From an uncultured Ruminococcus sp. (GTDB lineage: Bacteria; Bacillota; Clostridia; Oscillospirales; Ruminococcaceae), in assembly GCA_900556055.1 (NCBI GenBank), contig USNJ01000010.1, positions 1-21,315 of the forward strand: a stretch of DNA of 21,315 bases, given 5' to 3'. The notes beneath the pieces were generated by a model. The model ran no database searches. It saw only the letters and a program-made list of their open reading frames with translations, and was not told the origin of the DNA. The first letter of the stretch is position 1. Every line of letters begins with the position of its first letter. The position numbers were made by a program, and so were the translations under genes. Of the stretch, positions 7,830 to 15,780 are shown one piece after another.

Positions 7830-8908
7830 TATGAATTTCTCTCCTTACACTCCGCATAAAGCGATGCCAGACCCTTCCGCTTTCTCATGACATTTTCAAG
7901 ATATTCCGTCCATACAGCCTTGTCCTTTGTGTCGTCCTTAACGACCGCACCCTGAAGTGCCGACGCAAGATCGGCATCGGAAACAACACCGTTTCCGAAG
8001 CTTCCCGCAAGTGCCATGCTGTTGACGAGCAGAGATATAGCCTCAGCGGAAGAAAGCACTCCCGTTGTCTGCTTCAGTTTGACCTGACCGTCAAGAGTCT
8101 GACCGTTTCTAAGCTCCCTGAACACCGTCACGACCCGCTCAACTGCCGTCCTGTCAGGCAGCTTTGCCGTCAGACCGAAGCTGTCCGCAAGCTGTGCAAC
8201 TCTTGTGTTTACGATGTTTATCTCGGTTTCCATGTCCGCAGGCGCAGGCAGCACAACAATGTTGAAACGCCTTTTCAGAGCCGATGACATCTCGTTTACA
8301 CCCTTGTCACGTGTATTCGCCGTCGCAATGACGGAAAATCCCTTTTTAGCCGCAATTTCTTTGGATAACTCAGGCACGGATATCCTTTTTTCGGATAATA
8401 TCGAAATAAGTGCGTCCTGGACCTCGCTTGCGCATCTCGAAATTTCCTCGATACGTGCAATAGTTCCCGTTTCCATAGCCGTATAGACAGGACTTTTCAC
8501 CAACGCTTCATGCGAGGGACCTTTTGCAAGCAGCAGTGCATAATTCCATGAATAGCGTATCTGCTCCTCGGTCGTTCCCGCAGTTCCCTGAATAACTCTC
8601 GATGAATTGCCGTTTATAGCCGCCGTGAGATGCTCCGAAAGCCACGATTTTGCCGTTCCCGGCTCACCGATAAGCAGCAGCGCACGGTCGGTAACAAGCG
8701 TCGCTATGCATATCTCTACAATGCGCCTGTCACCCATGTATTTGGGCGTTATCACCGTTCCGCCCGATTTTCCGCCCATTATATATGTAAGCACCGACTT
8801 AGGCGACATTTTCCAGCCCACAGGCACGGGATCCTTCTCATTTGCGATAAGAGCGTCCAGCTCATTTTTATAAAGCTCCTCAGCAGGGAGGCGAAGTATA
8901 TCAGACAT
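7829..8908 (-). CDS. MoxR-type AAA+ ATPase, YehL-like
   Basis: A 359-residue AAA+ ATPase of the MoxR/AAA_5 type. It has Walker A GEPGTAKS at 81-88, a Walker B region 'IARIEEISR' at 150-158 in which Glu154-Glu155 take the place of the usual Asp-Glu, sensor 1 'IATANTRD' with Asn198, and 'SSALKRRFN' at 208-216 carrying the probable arginine finger. MoxR ATPases form rings that remodel or activate protein targets together with VWA partners, and here that partner is encoded two genes downstream. The ribosome binding site AAGGAG lies 6 bases before the ATG. The gene overlaps DUF5682 by one base and starts 19 bases after the HEAT-like gene. The Glu-Glu Walker B seems, from memory, to be normal for this YehL branch rather than a defect. 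Confidence 0.92.
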   Translation of the reverse strand: MSDILRLPAEELYKNELDALIANEKDPVPVGWKMSPKSVLTYIMGGKSGGTVITPKYMGDRRIVEICIATLVTDRALLLIGEPGTAKSWLSEHLTAAINGNSSRVIQGTAGTTEEQIRYSWNYALLLAKGPSHEALVKSPVYTAMETGTIARIEEISRCASEVQDALISILSEKRISVPELSKEIAAKKGFSVIATANTRDKGVNEMSSALKRRFNIVVLPAPADMETEINIVNTRVAQLADSFGLTAKLPDRTAVERVVTVFRELRNGQTLDGQVKLKQTTGVLSSAEAISLLVNSMALAGSFGNGVVSDADLASALQGAVVKDDTKDKAVWTEYLENVMRKRKGLASLYAECKERNS

Positions 8909-8927
8909 TTTCTTCTCCTTATTTTTA

Positions 8928-10811
8928 TTATTTTATTTTTGCGATCATGTCGTCTATGCGTGCATTCAGAATATTCCTGTTGCCCTCCGAACCGTTATAA
9001 AGGAATGATGCGACAGCAAGCGATCTCCGCAGATGTTCAAGCTCACTCAGCTTCTGCTCACGGCTGAGCGGGAAATCATCAAGAAAATCCAGATGTACTA
9101 TCCTTCCGTTCCTGTACTCATACATCGCAAAATTTTCGGTTATTCCGAGATAATCCTCGGGCTTTCCGTCCCTGTAATATTTGCGGATAAGATCTATCGC
9201 CCTGAAACAGGACGCATTTCTTTTGTCAGGCTTCACTTTGAGCGACATCAGCGCCAGCTTTACAGCCGATGCCCTTATCCTCTCATAATCTTCGGGCGAA
9301 CAGTCTGACAGCATATGCGAAAAAGTCATGCAGGAATATTCATTGATCGAAAATTCTCTGATGTTGAATGCACTCTTCACAGCATTCACAAATTTCGATG
9401 CAAGTCCGCTGCTTTCTATTACAGACGTATCGCCGACAAAATCAATAATGTTCTGCGGCATCTCGGAAAAGAGCGGCAGCCTTATCCTTACGTTTCCTTG
9501 TTCAAAACTCGGAACATACGAAATATAATACTTTTTCTCAGCATTGGAATATTCGATCTTATTCAGAATATGCATCATGGAATTCTTGTCCTCTTTTGTC
9601 TGAGGTGATATCTCACTGAACGCATTCTGCGGATCGTCAATTAATCTGAGGAAGAAATTCGCCGTGAAAAACATTTTCCCATCCGATCGATACAGCCTTG
9701 AAATTAGTGCCTTGTATTCGTCATTCGGCTTATTTGCGAGATTTGCGATAAGCACATTATTTATCTGCGTTTCGAGATAATGGCTGTTTTCAGCCTGCCG
9801 TATATTTTGCGCAAGGCTTATAAAACAGTCGTCCGCACCCGATTTGTTCTGCATGAGCGAAATAACATCGTCAATTCCCGGCTTATCCTTTTCATATGTG
9901 CCGCCGAACGCCTTTCCGATCATCTCACGGGCAAAACCGACCGCCGCAGCCGACGGAGAAACGGCAAAATACTGCCAATATGTCTGCTTGAATTTCGCCT
10001 TCATTTTCGTCAGTATCTCATCGGCTTCGGGGATACCCAGCTTTGCGATCTCAAGCATCGCCGCATTCTTGATCTTTCCCTTTTCCGTGTTGTAAATGTC
10101 AATCAGCTCCTGCCCGTTGCGCACATCACGTCCGAGTGCCTCTATCGCCTTCAGCCTTACTCCCTGCGGCGCATTTTCATTATGTGCAAGCGTAAGATAC
10201 CAGTCGTTTTCATCATATCCGGCAATATTTGCAACATATCTTACCTGATTTCCGCTTGCCTTTTCCGATGACATACCGACCGCATTTTTCAGCGGGATAA
10301 CGATCGATTTCCCGTAAGCCGAGCATATCATCTCCGCAAATTCTGCGAAGTAATAGCTGTTCACATCCGATTTTTTAATAAATGCAGCCAATATCCTGGG
10401 ATCGCCGATAAGCTGCTTTTCCTCACTGCTCAGCATTTCAAGCGTCTGACCCGCCTTTTCTATCTTATCCGCAAGCGCATGCACCGCAGAATACGGCGCA
10501 TTTTCCTTATTCGGGACATCTGCCGAAAACACGCTTTCCGATGTCTCAGAATTATCGGCATATCCGCCCTGAGCGACAGCCAGCGCATCAGCAAGAGCGA
10601 TGCAGTCCGCAAGAAGCAAAGCCGTGTTATCCTCGGAAAATAAGCGTCCGCACATATTATAAAGCTTTCCGAAAGCCTTGTTCGCCTCGGCAAGCGGCGC
10701 AAAATCATCGACCGCCCTTTTCAGCCTGAAATCCTCATTTATAGCCGAACAGCCCGCCGCAGCACAGCTGTACAGCCTTGTCCTAAGCTCATAAAACGGC
10801 ATAATATTCAT
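8928..10811 (-). CDS. Helical-repeat (HEAT-like) protein of the MoxR/SWIM operon
   Basis: A 627-residue protein with no named family that I can assign. It is predominantly alpha-helical. Residues of the middle part, around 'RLKAIEALGRDVRNG' and 'IKNAAMLEIAKLGIPEADE', read as HEAT-type repeats, a scaffold for protein binding. No membrane helix, signal peptide or catalytic motif is apparent. AAGGAG lies 8 bases before the ATG at 10811, just after the stop of the SWIM gene (12-base gap). Proteins in this slot differ between genomes: actinobacterial operons carry a DUF5691 protein and E. coli has the DUF4132/HEAT protein YehI nearby, so it may be a diverged equivalent. The inferred role is a scaffold linking the SWIM protein with the ATPase/VWA pair. 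Confidence 0.7.
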   Translation of the reverse strand: MNIMPFYELRTRLYSCAAAGCSAINEDFRLKRAVDDFAPLAEANKAFGKLYNMCGRLFSEDNTALLLADCIALADALAVAQGGYADNSETSESVFSADVPNKENAPYSAVHALADKIEKAGQTLEMLSSEEKQLIGDPRILAAFIKKSDVNSYYFAEFAEMICSAYGKSIVIPLKNAVGMSSEKASGNQVRYVANIAGYDENDWYLTLAHNENAPQGVRLKAIEALGRDVRNGQELIDIYNTEKGKIKNAAMLEIAKLGIPEADEILTKMKAKFKQTYWQYFAVSPSAAAVGFAREMIGKAFGGTYEKDKPGIDDVISLMQNKSGADDCFISLAQNIRQAENSHYLETQINNVLIANLANKPNDEYKALISRLYRSDGKMFFTANFFLRLIDDPQNAFSEISPQTKEDKNSMMHILNKIEYSNAEKKYYISYVPSFEQGNVRIRLPLFSEMPQNIIDFVGDTSVIESSGLASKFVNAVKSAFNIREFSINEYSCMTFSHMLSDCSPEDYERIRASAVKLALMSLKVKPDKRNASCFRAIDLIRKYYRDGKPEDYLGITENFAMYEYRNGRIVHLDFLDDFPLSREQKLSELEHLRRSLAVASFLYNGSEGNRNILNARIDDMIAKIK

Positions 10812-10823
10812 ATTCTCATCTCC

Positions 10824-12257
10824 TTAACAAAGCCTTGTTATGCCGTTTTCATTCACGATAGAAAGCGGACACATATAAAATTTCCGTTCATCGGGGACAT
10901 AGTAAAGCTCACCCAGCAGCGCACCGTTTTTCAGCATTCGGCAGTCCGTAACAGCCAGAACGCCGCAGGTATCAGGATAATTTTCGCCCGACCTCAGCGC
11001 AATAGTTTCATCTTGGCATTTCAGCACAGCATGACCGTCGGAATTGGCAAATTTTATCTCGTCAAACCTGAGAAGAACTGCCGCAGACGGCTCGGAAAGA
11101 GTGTTTTTTAGCTCATTTTTCGCCTTTTTGACGGCATCGGAAATGCTGTTCTCCGCCTTTGAAAGGATATTTGCATACACCGCCCCGTCAGCATCGGTCA
11201 TTACGGCGGATTCCCACCTTATGCGCCTGTTCATTCCGCCCGGATATCTGTAAAGCTCTGCGATCTTATGCACACCGAACACGGAATCCTCCGCTTTTAT
11301 GTACTTCGCAGCCTTCAGCGGACGAATGGTTTCCGTCCTCGATATCTCGCCCGAATCAAGGTCGATCCAGTAAGCAGTGTCAATATCCGCCTTGTGCATA
11401 TCGTCATGGATAACATTGAACGAAAGCTGTATGATCTCGGCATTTTCCTTGTAAAGACCTATTTCTTTGAGCTGCGAAAGCTTCCAGACATTGCCCATCG
11501 CCTCATACAAAATGCTGTCCTCGGGCAGGACTTCGCCGCTTTCAAGCTTCGCATTTATATAGTCGCGGCTCTTTTTTATGACGGACGCAAGCCTTACACA
11601 CAAAGACGTTATCCTCTCTATCTCCCTGTCATCGGGGGACTGCGGCAGCTTTTCCGCCGCCGATACTATTTCATTCATGATAGCCTGAGGCTCAGGAAGA
11701 TAGTAGTCGCCCAGCTGCTTTGCAAGCTCCCTGTACTGCGATGCGGAAGCGCTGCTGACAGATGACGCTCCCCTTTCAAGAATGTCTTTGACAAAATTTT
11801 CTGCAAGTTCAAGACCGTCAGCTTGCTTTTTCAGCTTCTTTTCAGCTGCTGCTTTATTCTGCTTGGGCGGCTTCTTCTCTGCCGTTCCGTCCGCTGCCCT
11901 TTCGGCACGCTTTGCAGCCTTCCGGCGCTTTGCTGTTATGTCCTCGGGAATTTCCGATATCTCAAAATTCTTCCCCGCCAACCATTCAAACATTATCGCA
12001 AGACTGTGCTTGCACGGAAACTGTCTGCTCGGACAGGAGCATCTGAACACGGGTGCATCTCCCGAAAAGTCAGCAGATGTTGAGTAAGGATTCTTTCCGC
12101 TGCCCCTGCAATCGCCCCAGATAAGCGTTTCGTCCGCACTTTTCCGCAGATTCGAGAAATCCCCCGCCGACGATATTTTCTTTCCGTTCGATACCGCCGC
12201 AGGATTAGGTGCAAGTGAGCGGATAAGATCTTCCGTAATGATTTTTGCCGATGCCAT
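10824..12257 (-). CDS. SWIM zinc-finger protein, YehQ-like, first gene of the operon
   Basis: A 477-residue protein with an N-terminal SWIM zinc finger, CxC-x6-CxH (Cys73, Cys75, Cys82, His84), within 'FRCSCPSRQFPCKHSLA'. SWIM fingers bind DNA or proteins. The opening segment 'LIRSLAPNPAAVSNGKKI' is typical of stand-alone bacterial SWIM proteins found beside MoxR-VWA genes. Residues about 105-145 are a Lys/Ala-rich linker that could contact nucleic acid, and the rest is mixed helix and strand with no known domain. The ATG at 12257 is chosen because GGGG lies 5 bases upstream; an in-frame ATG at 12275 has no ribosome binding site. A strong promoter lies at 12296-12324. As first gene it may set target recognition for the system (inference). 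Confidence 0.87.
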   Translation of the reverse strand: MASAKIITEDLIRSLAPNPAAVSNGKKISSAGDFSNLRKSADETLIWGDCRGSGKNPYSTSADFSGDAPVFRCSCPSRQFPCKHSLAIMFEWLAGKNFEISEIPEDITAKRRKAAKRAERAADGTAEKKPPKQNKAAAEKKLKKQADGLELAENFVKDILERGASSVSSASASQYRELAKQLGDYYLPEPQAIMNEIVSAAEKLPQSPDDREIERITSLCVRLASVIKKSRDYINAKLESGEVLPEDSILYEAMGNVWKLSQLKEIGLYKENAEIIQLSFNVIHDDMHKADIDTAYWIDLDSGEISRTETIRPLKAAKYIKAEDSVFGVHKIAELYRYPGGMNRRIRWESAVMTDADGAVYANILSKAENSISDAVKKAKNELKNTLSEPSAAVLLRFDEIKFANSDGHAVLKCQDETIALRSGENYPDTCGVLAVTDCRMLKNGALLGELYYVPDERKFYMCPLSIVNENGITRLC

Positions 12258-12295
12258 TTTATCCCCTGCTTTCATATTAAAGATACAATATATTA

Positions 12296-12324
12296 ATTAT
12301 ATAACTTTTCCGTAAAAAAATCAA
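12296..12324 (-). promoter_or_regulatory. Sigma-A promoter for the SWIM-HEAT-MoxR-DUF5682-VWA operon
   Basis: On the minus strand TTGATT (plus 12319-12324), a 17-base spacer and a perfect TATAAT (plus 12296-12301). The predicted transcript start near 12289 leaves about 32 bases before the ATG at 12257. No strong internal promoter was noticed among the five closely spaced genes, so one transcript of about 8 kb is expected. Confidence 0.8.
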
Positions 12325-12576
12325 TATATTTGCACATATCAGAAGATATCATAGCACACAAAAATCTCACATCATATTTTCATATGCTGAAATCGAACGG
12401 CAAAATGCAGGATTTTAACGGAAATCATCATTCATCTTTCATGGGCGAATTGTTAAATCTGTCTTATTTTTACGCTAAAAGGCGTTTTGAGTTGTATATT
12501 TTTGATTTTCTGTTGTTTTTAGATATTAACAAATCTTTAAAATGCAAGAATAAATAATTAAACTTGCAAAAAGCTA
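12325..12576. other. AT-rich divergent intergenic region
   Basis: About 250 bases lie between the divergent promoters of the MoxR/SWIM operon and the glutamate synthase operon. A short inverted repeat ATATC-AGAA-GATAT lies near 12336-12349, and a small stem ACGC/GCGT lies near 12474-12487. A 75-codon open frame at 12330-12557 starts with TTG, lacks a ribosome binding site and has no recognisable family, so it is not called. The palindrome at 12543-12568 is listed separately. Confidence 0.5.
12543..12568. promoter_or_regulatory. Inverted repeat TGCAAG-N14-CTTGCA, candidate operator
   Basis: Two perfect 6-base half sites (12543-12548 and 12563-12568), separated by an AT-rich 14-base spacer, end 8 bases upstream of the -35 box of the glutamate synthase promoter. 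Half-site centres are 20 bases apart, about two helical turns, which suits a dimeric regulator bound upstream of RNA polymerase. No regulator can be named. Confidence 0.4.
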
Positions 12577-12605
12577 TTGACAAGCAGAGAAAAAAGTGAT
12601 ATAAA
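12577..12605 (+). promoter_or_regulatory. Sigma-A promoter for the glutamate synthase operon
   Basis: TTGACA (12577-12582), a 17-base spacer and TATAAA (12600-12605). Transcription should begin near 12612, at about the first in-frame ATG (12611). This makes the ATG at 12710 the real start and leaves a leader of about 98 bases. Confidence 0.85.
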
Positions 12606-12611
12606 TAGATA

Positions 12612-12709
12612 TGCACCCCAAAATGAAAGATAAAACCTCTAAAGTTGCAAAAAACAATCAAGCATGGAACGGGGCAAAAGCCCGTCAGTATATTAGGGAG
12701 AGTGAGTAT
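12612..12709 (+). promoter_or_regulatory. Structured 5' leader of the glutamate synthase operon
   Basis: The leader of about 98 bases holds a GC-rich hairpin at 12669-12685 (GGGC-AAAA-GCCC with a bulged G and two more pairs). CTCTAA at 12637-12642 can pair with TTAGGG at 12693-12698, which covers part of the ribosome binding site (GGGAG, 12696-12700). CCCC near 12616-12619 could instead pair with the GGGG of the hairpin. These competing pairings suggest possible control of translation, but no known riboswitch or ANTAR two-hairpin target was recognised. Confidence 0.35.
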
Positions 12710-13816
12710 ATGTTAGAAAAAGAAGGTCAGGTAAGGATTCCGTCAGGCTGTGCGATCTCAGGATTTATCAGCAGAGACGGCAACAGGATCAGCGGCGAGG
12801 ACGCAGTAAAGTCCATTGCCTATATGCATGACCGTTCCAACGGACTCGGAGGCGGATTCGCAGGATACGGAATCTATCCCGAGTACAAGGATCTGTATGC
12901 ATTCCACGTTTTTTATGACACAAATGCCGCAAGAGAGCAGACAGAGCGTTTTCTTGACAGGCATTTCGATGTCGTAAACCTCAGCAGGATCGCAACAAGA
13001 AAGCACCCGAACATCACCAACGAGCCGCTCATCTGGAGATACTTCGTTACTCCGCTCCCGACAAAGATGGCGTCCTCGCAGCTTCCCGAAAAGGAGTTCG
13101 TCGCTAAGTGCGTTATCAGGATCAACAATGATATCCCCGGCGCATACGTATTCTCCAGCGGCAAGAACATGGGCGTATTCAAGGCTGTCGGCTTCCCTGA
13201 GGATGTAGGAGAATTTTACCGCCTTGATGAATACGAGGGATACGCATGGACCGTCCACGGACGTTATCCCACAAACACACCCGGCTGGTGGGGCGGCGCT
13301 CATCCGTTCTCTCTTCTCGATTACAGCATCGTACATAACGGTGAGATCTCCTCCTACGACGCTAACCGCCGTTTCATTGAAATGTTCGGCTACAAATGTT
13401 CACTGCTGACCGATACAGAGGTCATCACCTATATCATAGACTTCCTCAACAGACGTCAGAACCTCTCTCTCGAAGATGTTGCAAGCATCATCGCTGCGCC
13501 CTTCTGGAGCGAGATCGACAAGATGGAGCCTAAGCAGGCAGAAAAGCTCAGATACCTCAGAAATGTATATTCAAGCCTCCTGATAACAGGACCTTTCTCC
13601 ATTATCCTCGGCTACAACGGCGGACTTATGGCACTCAATGACCGTCTGAAGCTCCGTTCGATGGTAGTTGCCGAAAAGGGCGATATGGTATACATTTCAA
13701 GTGAAGAGTGTGCGATCCGCGCTATCTGTCCCGATGTGGACAAGATATGGTCTCCCAGAGGCGGAGAGCCTGTTATTGCTAATCTCAGCGAGGAGGGCAA
13801 AAGAAAATGTCTGTAA
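12710..13816 (+). CDS. Glutamate synthase amidotransferase subunit (class II glutaminase domain)
   Basis: A 368-residue class II (Ntn-type) glutamine amidotransferase, equivalent to the N-terminal domain of GltB, that releases ammonia from glutamine for the synthase. The probable nucleophile is Cys14 in 'IPSGCAISGF', so a propeptide of 13 residues after the start would have to be cut to free the cysteine. Other family motifs are 'RSNGLGGGFAGYGIYP' (42-57), HGRYPTN (183-189), HNGEISS (209-215) and TDTEV (234-238). The ATG at 12710 is chosen because GGGAG lies upstream with 9 bases between, and because the longer frame would begin at the transcript start. The gene overlaps the next one by 10 bases, as expected for coupled subunits of one enzyme. 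Confidence 0.9.
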   Translation: MLEKEGQVRIPSGCAISGFISRDGNRISGEDAVKSIAYMHDRSNGLGGGFAGYGIYPEYKDLYAFHVFYDTNAAREQTERFLDRHFDVVNLSRIATRKHPNITNEPLIWRYFVTPLPTKMASSQLPEKEFVAKCVIRINNDIPGAYVFSSGKNMGVFKAVGFPEDVGEFYRLDEYEGYAWTVHGRYPTNTPGWWGGAHPFSLLDYSIVHNGEISSYDANRRFIEMFGYKCSLLTDTEVITYIIDFLNRRQNLSLEDVASIIAAPFWSEIDKMEPKQAEKLRYLRNVYSSLLITGPFSIILGYNGGLMALNDRLKLRSMVVAEKGDMVYISSEECAIRAICPDVDKIWSPRGGEPVIANLSEEGKRKCL

Positions 13817-15312
13817 ATTATTTTCCCGCAGAATTTGAAGTTCTGAGAAATACCGATAAATGTATAAGATGCAGAGCCTGCGAACGCCAGTGTGCCAATG
13901 AGGTCCACTATTATGATGCAGACTTTGATAAAATGCTTACCCATGACGATCAGTGCGTTGACTGCCAGAGATGCGTCACCATCTGTCCCACGGGCGCTAT
14001 AAAGATCCACAAAAATCCGAATGAGTTCAGACAGAACTACAACTACACTCAGCAGATCATGACCGAAAATTACCGTCAGGCAGGAAGCGGCGCAGTTCTC
14101 CTTTCTTCAATGGGAAATCCGCTCCCCTATCCCGTTTACTGGGATAAGATCCTCATCAATGCATCTCAGGTAACAAACCCGTCTATCGACCCGCTCAGAG
14201 AACCTATGGAAACAAAGGTATTCCTCGGCAAGAAGCCCGATAAGATGGAATTCAACGAGGACGGTTCGCTGAAAACAGATCTTCCCCCTCACCTTGAGCT
14301 TTCCGTTCCTATCATGTTCTCGGCTATGTCCTACGGTTCGATCTCCAAGAATGCTCATGAATCCCTCGCAAGAGCCGCAACCGAGCTTGGCACATATTAT
14401 AATACAGGTGAAGGCGGTCTGCATAAGGATTTCTATCAGTACGGACCCAATACAATAGTTCAGGTAGCTTCGGGACGTTTCGGCGTTTTCAAGGATTATC
14501 TTGAAACAGGCGCAGCTATCGAGATCAAAATGGGACAGGGTGCAAAGCCCGGTATCGGCGGACATCTTCCCGGCGCAAAGATCCGTGAGGACGTTTCAAA
14601 GACAAGAATGATCCCTATGGGAACAGACGCTATCTCCCCTGCTCCTCACCATGATATCTATTCGATCGAGGATCTCCGTCAGCTGATCTACTCGCTGAAG
14701 GAAGCAACAGAATACAAAAAACCCGTTATCGTAAAGATCGCAGCAGTTCACAACGTTGCCGCTATCGCTTCGGGTATCGCACGTTCAGGTGCTGATATCA
14801 TCGCTATTGATGGTTTCAGAGGCGGTACCGGTGCAGCTCCGACAAGAATAAGAGATAACGTAGGTATCCCGATAGAGCTTGCTCTTGCAAGCGTTGACCA
14901 GCGTCTCCGCGACGAGGGTATCAGAAACAATGTTTCCGTTGTAGTTGCAGGTTCGATACGTTCCGCATCTGACGCAGTAAAGGCTATCGCACTCGGCGCA
15001 GACGCTATCTACATCGCAACCCCCGCACTCCTTGCAATGGGCTGCCACCTCTGCAGAAGCTGCCACGGCGGCAAGTGCAACTGGGGTATCGCAACACAGC
15101 GTCCCGACCTTGTAAAAAGACTTAATCCCGACGTTGCATATAAGAGACTTGTTAATCTTATCCATGCATGGGATCACGAGATCAAGGAAATGATGGGCGG
15201 TATGGGTATCAACTCCATCGAAGCCCTCAGAGGAAACAGACTTATGCTCAGAGGAATCGGTCTGACCGACAGAGAGCTTAAGATCCTCGGAATCGCACAT
15301 GCAGGCGAATAA
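13807..15312 (+). CDS. Glutamate synthase, FMN/iron-sulfur synthase subunit with ferredoxin domain
   Basis: A 501-residue subunit equivalent to the central and FMN domains of GltB, where ammonia and 2-oxoglutarate become glutamate. The N-terminus carries two CxxCxxCxxxC 4Fe-4S motifs (Cys19-29 and Cys50-60). The FMN barrel includes SAMSYGSIS (172-180), 'GEGGLHKDFYQYG' (201-213), KMGQGAKPGIGGHLPG (241-256) and 'IDGFRGGTGAAPT' (334-346). 'GCHLCRSCHGGKC' (412-424) replaces the 3Fe-4S cysteine loop of GltB. This layout with its own ferredoxin domain is known for archaeal and clostridial dispersed glutamate synthases. AGGAGG lies 10 bases before the ATG. The gene is between the amidotransferase and the ferredoxin-like gene of the same operon. 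Confidence 0.93.
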   Translation: MSVNYFPAEFEVLRNTDKCIRCRACERQCANEVHYYDADFDKMLTHDDQCVDCQRCVTICPTGAIKIHKNPNEFRQNYNYTQQIMTENYRQAGSGAVLLSSMGNPLPYPVYWDKILINASQVTNPSIDPLREPMETKVFLGKKPDKMEFNEDGSLKTDLPPHLELSVPIMFSAMSYGSISKNAHESLARAATELGTYYNTGEGGLHKDFYQYGPNTIVQVASGRFGVFKDYLETGAAIEIKMGQGAKPGIGGHLPGAKIREDVSKTRMIPMGTDAISPAPHHDIYSIEDLRQLIYSLKEATEYKKPVIVKIAAVHNVAAIASGIARSGADIIAIDGFRGGTGAAPTRIRDNVGIPIELALASVDQRLRDEGIRNNVSVVVAGSIRSASDAVKAIALGADAIYIATPALLAMGCHLCRSCHGGKCNWGIATQRPDLVKRLNPDVAYKRLVNLIHAWDHEIKEMMGGMGINSIEALRGNRLMLRGIGLTDRELKILGIAHAGE

Positions 15313-15324
15313 TGCGGAGGGATA

Positions 15325-15780
15325 ATGAAAATGAAAAGAGTATATGTAAACGAGGACAGATGTCTCGGCTGCCATCTCTGCGAATTCTACTGCGCATATG
15401 CAAACAGCGATGCAGACGATATCGTAAAAGCATTCAAGCTTAATAAAGCAGCCACTCCAAGGATCCAGGTCGAAGAGGGCGGCGATGTTAATTTTGCCGT
15501 TTCCTGCCGTCACTGTAAGGATCCGCAGTGCGTGAACAACTGCATCACAGGTGCGCTTTCCGTTCATAACGGAGTTATCGAGATCGACGAAAGCAGGTGC
15601 GTCGGCTGCTACACATGCGTTCTTTCATGTCCTTACGGCTGTATCGTCATCGATGAAAAGAACGGCGGAAAAACAATCACCAAGTGCGAACTCTGCACAA
15701 GAAATTCACACGGAGAGCCGATGTGCGTGAAGAACTGCATCAACTCCGCAATAGTATTTGAGGAAAGGGGCGAGGACTGA
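15325..15780 (+). CDS. Four-cluster 4Fe-4S ferredoxin-like electron-transfer subunit
   Basis: A 151-residue polyferredoxin of the HycB/CooF/dicluster-partner type, with four cysteine groups: Cys13-16-19-23, Cys61-64-69-73, Cys92-95-98-102 (extra Cys106) and Cys121-124-134-138. It should pass electrons between the FAD oxidoreductase encoded next and the FMN/FeS synthase subunit encoded before it. GGAGG lies just upstream of the ATG at 15325. A second ATG at 15331 is also possible, because its spacing to the GGAGG is nearer the usual range. The stop shares one base with the next start (TGATG), which suggests coupled translation. No signal peptide, so cytoplasmic. Confidence 0.9.
   Translation: MKMKRVYVNEDRCLGCHLCEFYCAYANSDADDIVKAFKLNKAATPRIQVEEGGDVNFAVSCRHCKDPQCVNNCITGALSVHNGVIEIDESRCVGCYTCVLSCPYGCIVIDEKNGGKTITKCELCTRNSHGEPMCVKNCINSAIVFEERGED

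Noticed and set aside
12330..12557. 75-codon plus-strand open frame in the divergent intergenic region
   Set aside because: TTG start, no ribosome binding site, AT-rich composition and no family resemblance; it overlaps likely promoter and operator sequence.
12612..12709. ANTAR two-hairpin target or glutamine riboswitch in the glutamate synthase leader
   Set aside because: The visible hairpin closes on AAAA (or a 7-base loop), not a hexaloop with A at 1 and G at 4. No second such hairpin and no terminator T-tract follow, and the conserved glutamine-riboswitch core is not seen.
12611..12709. N-terminal extension of the amidotransferase from ATG 12611
   Set aside because: That ATG coincides with the predicted transcript start and has no ribosome binding site; the extra 33 residues do not resemble the family.
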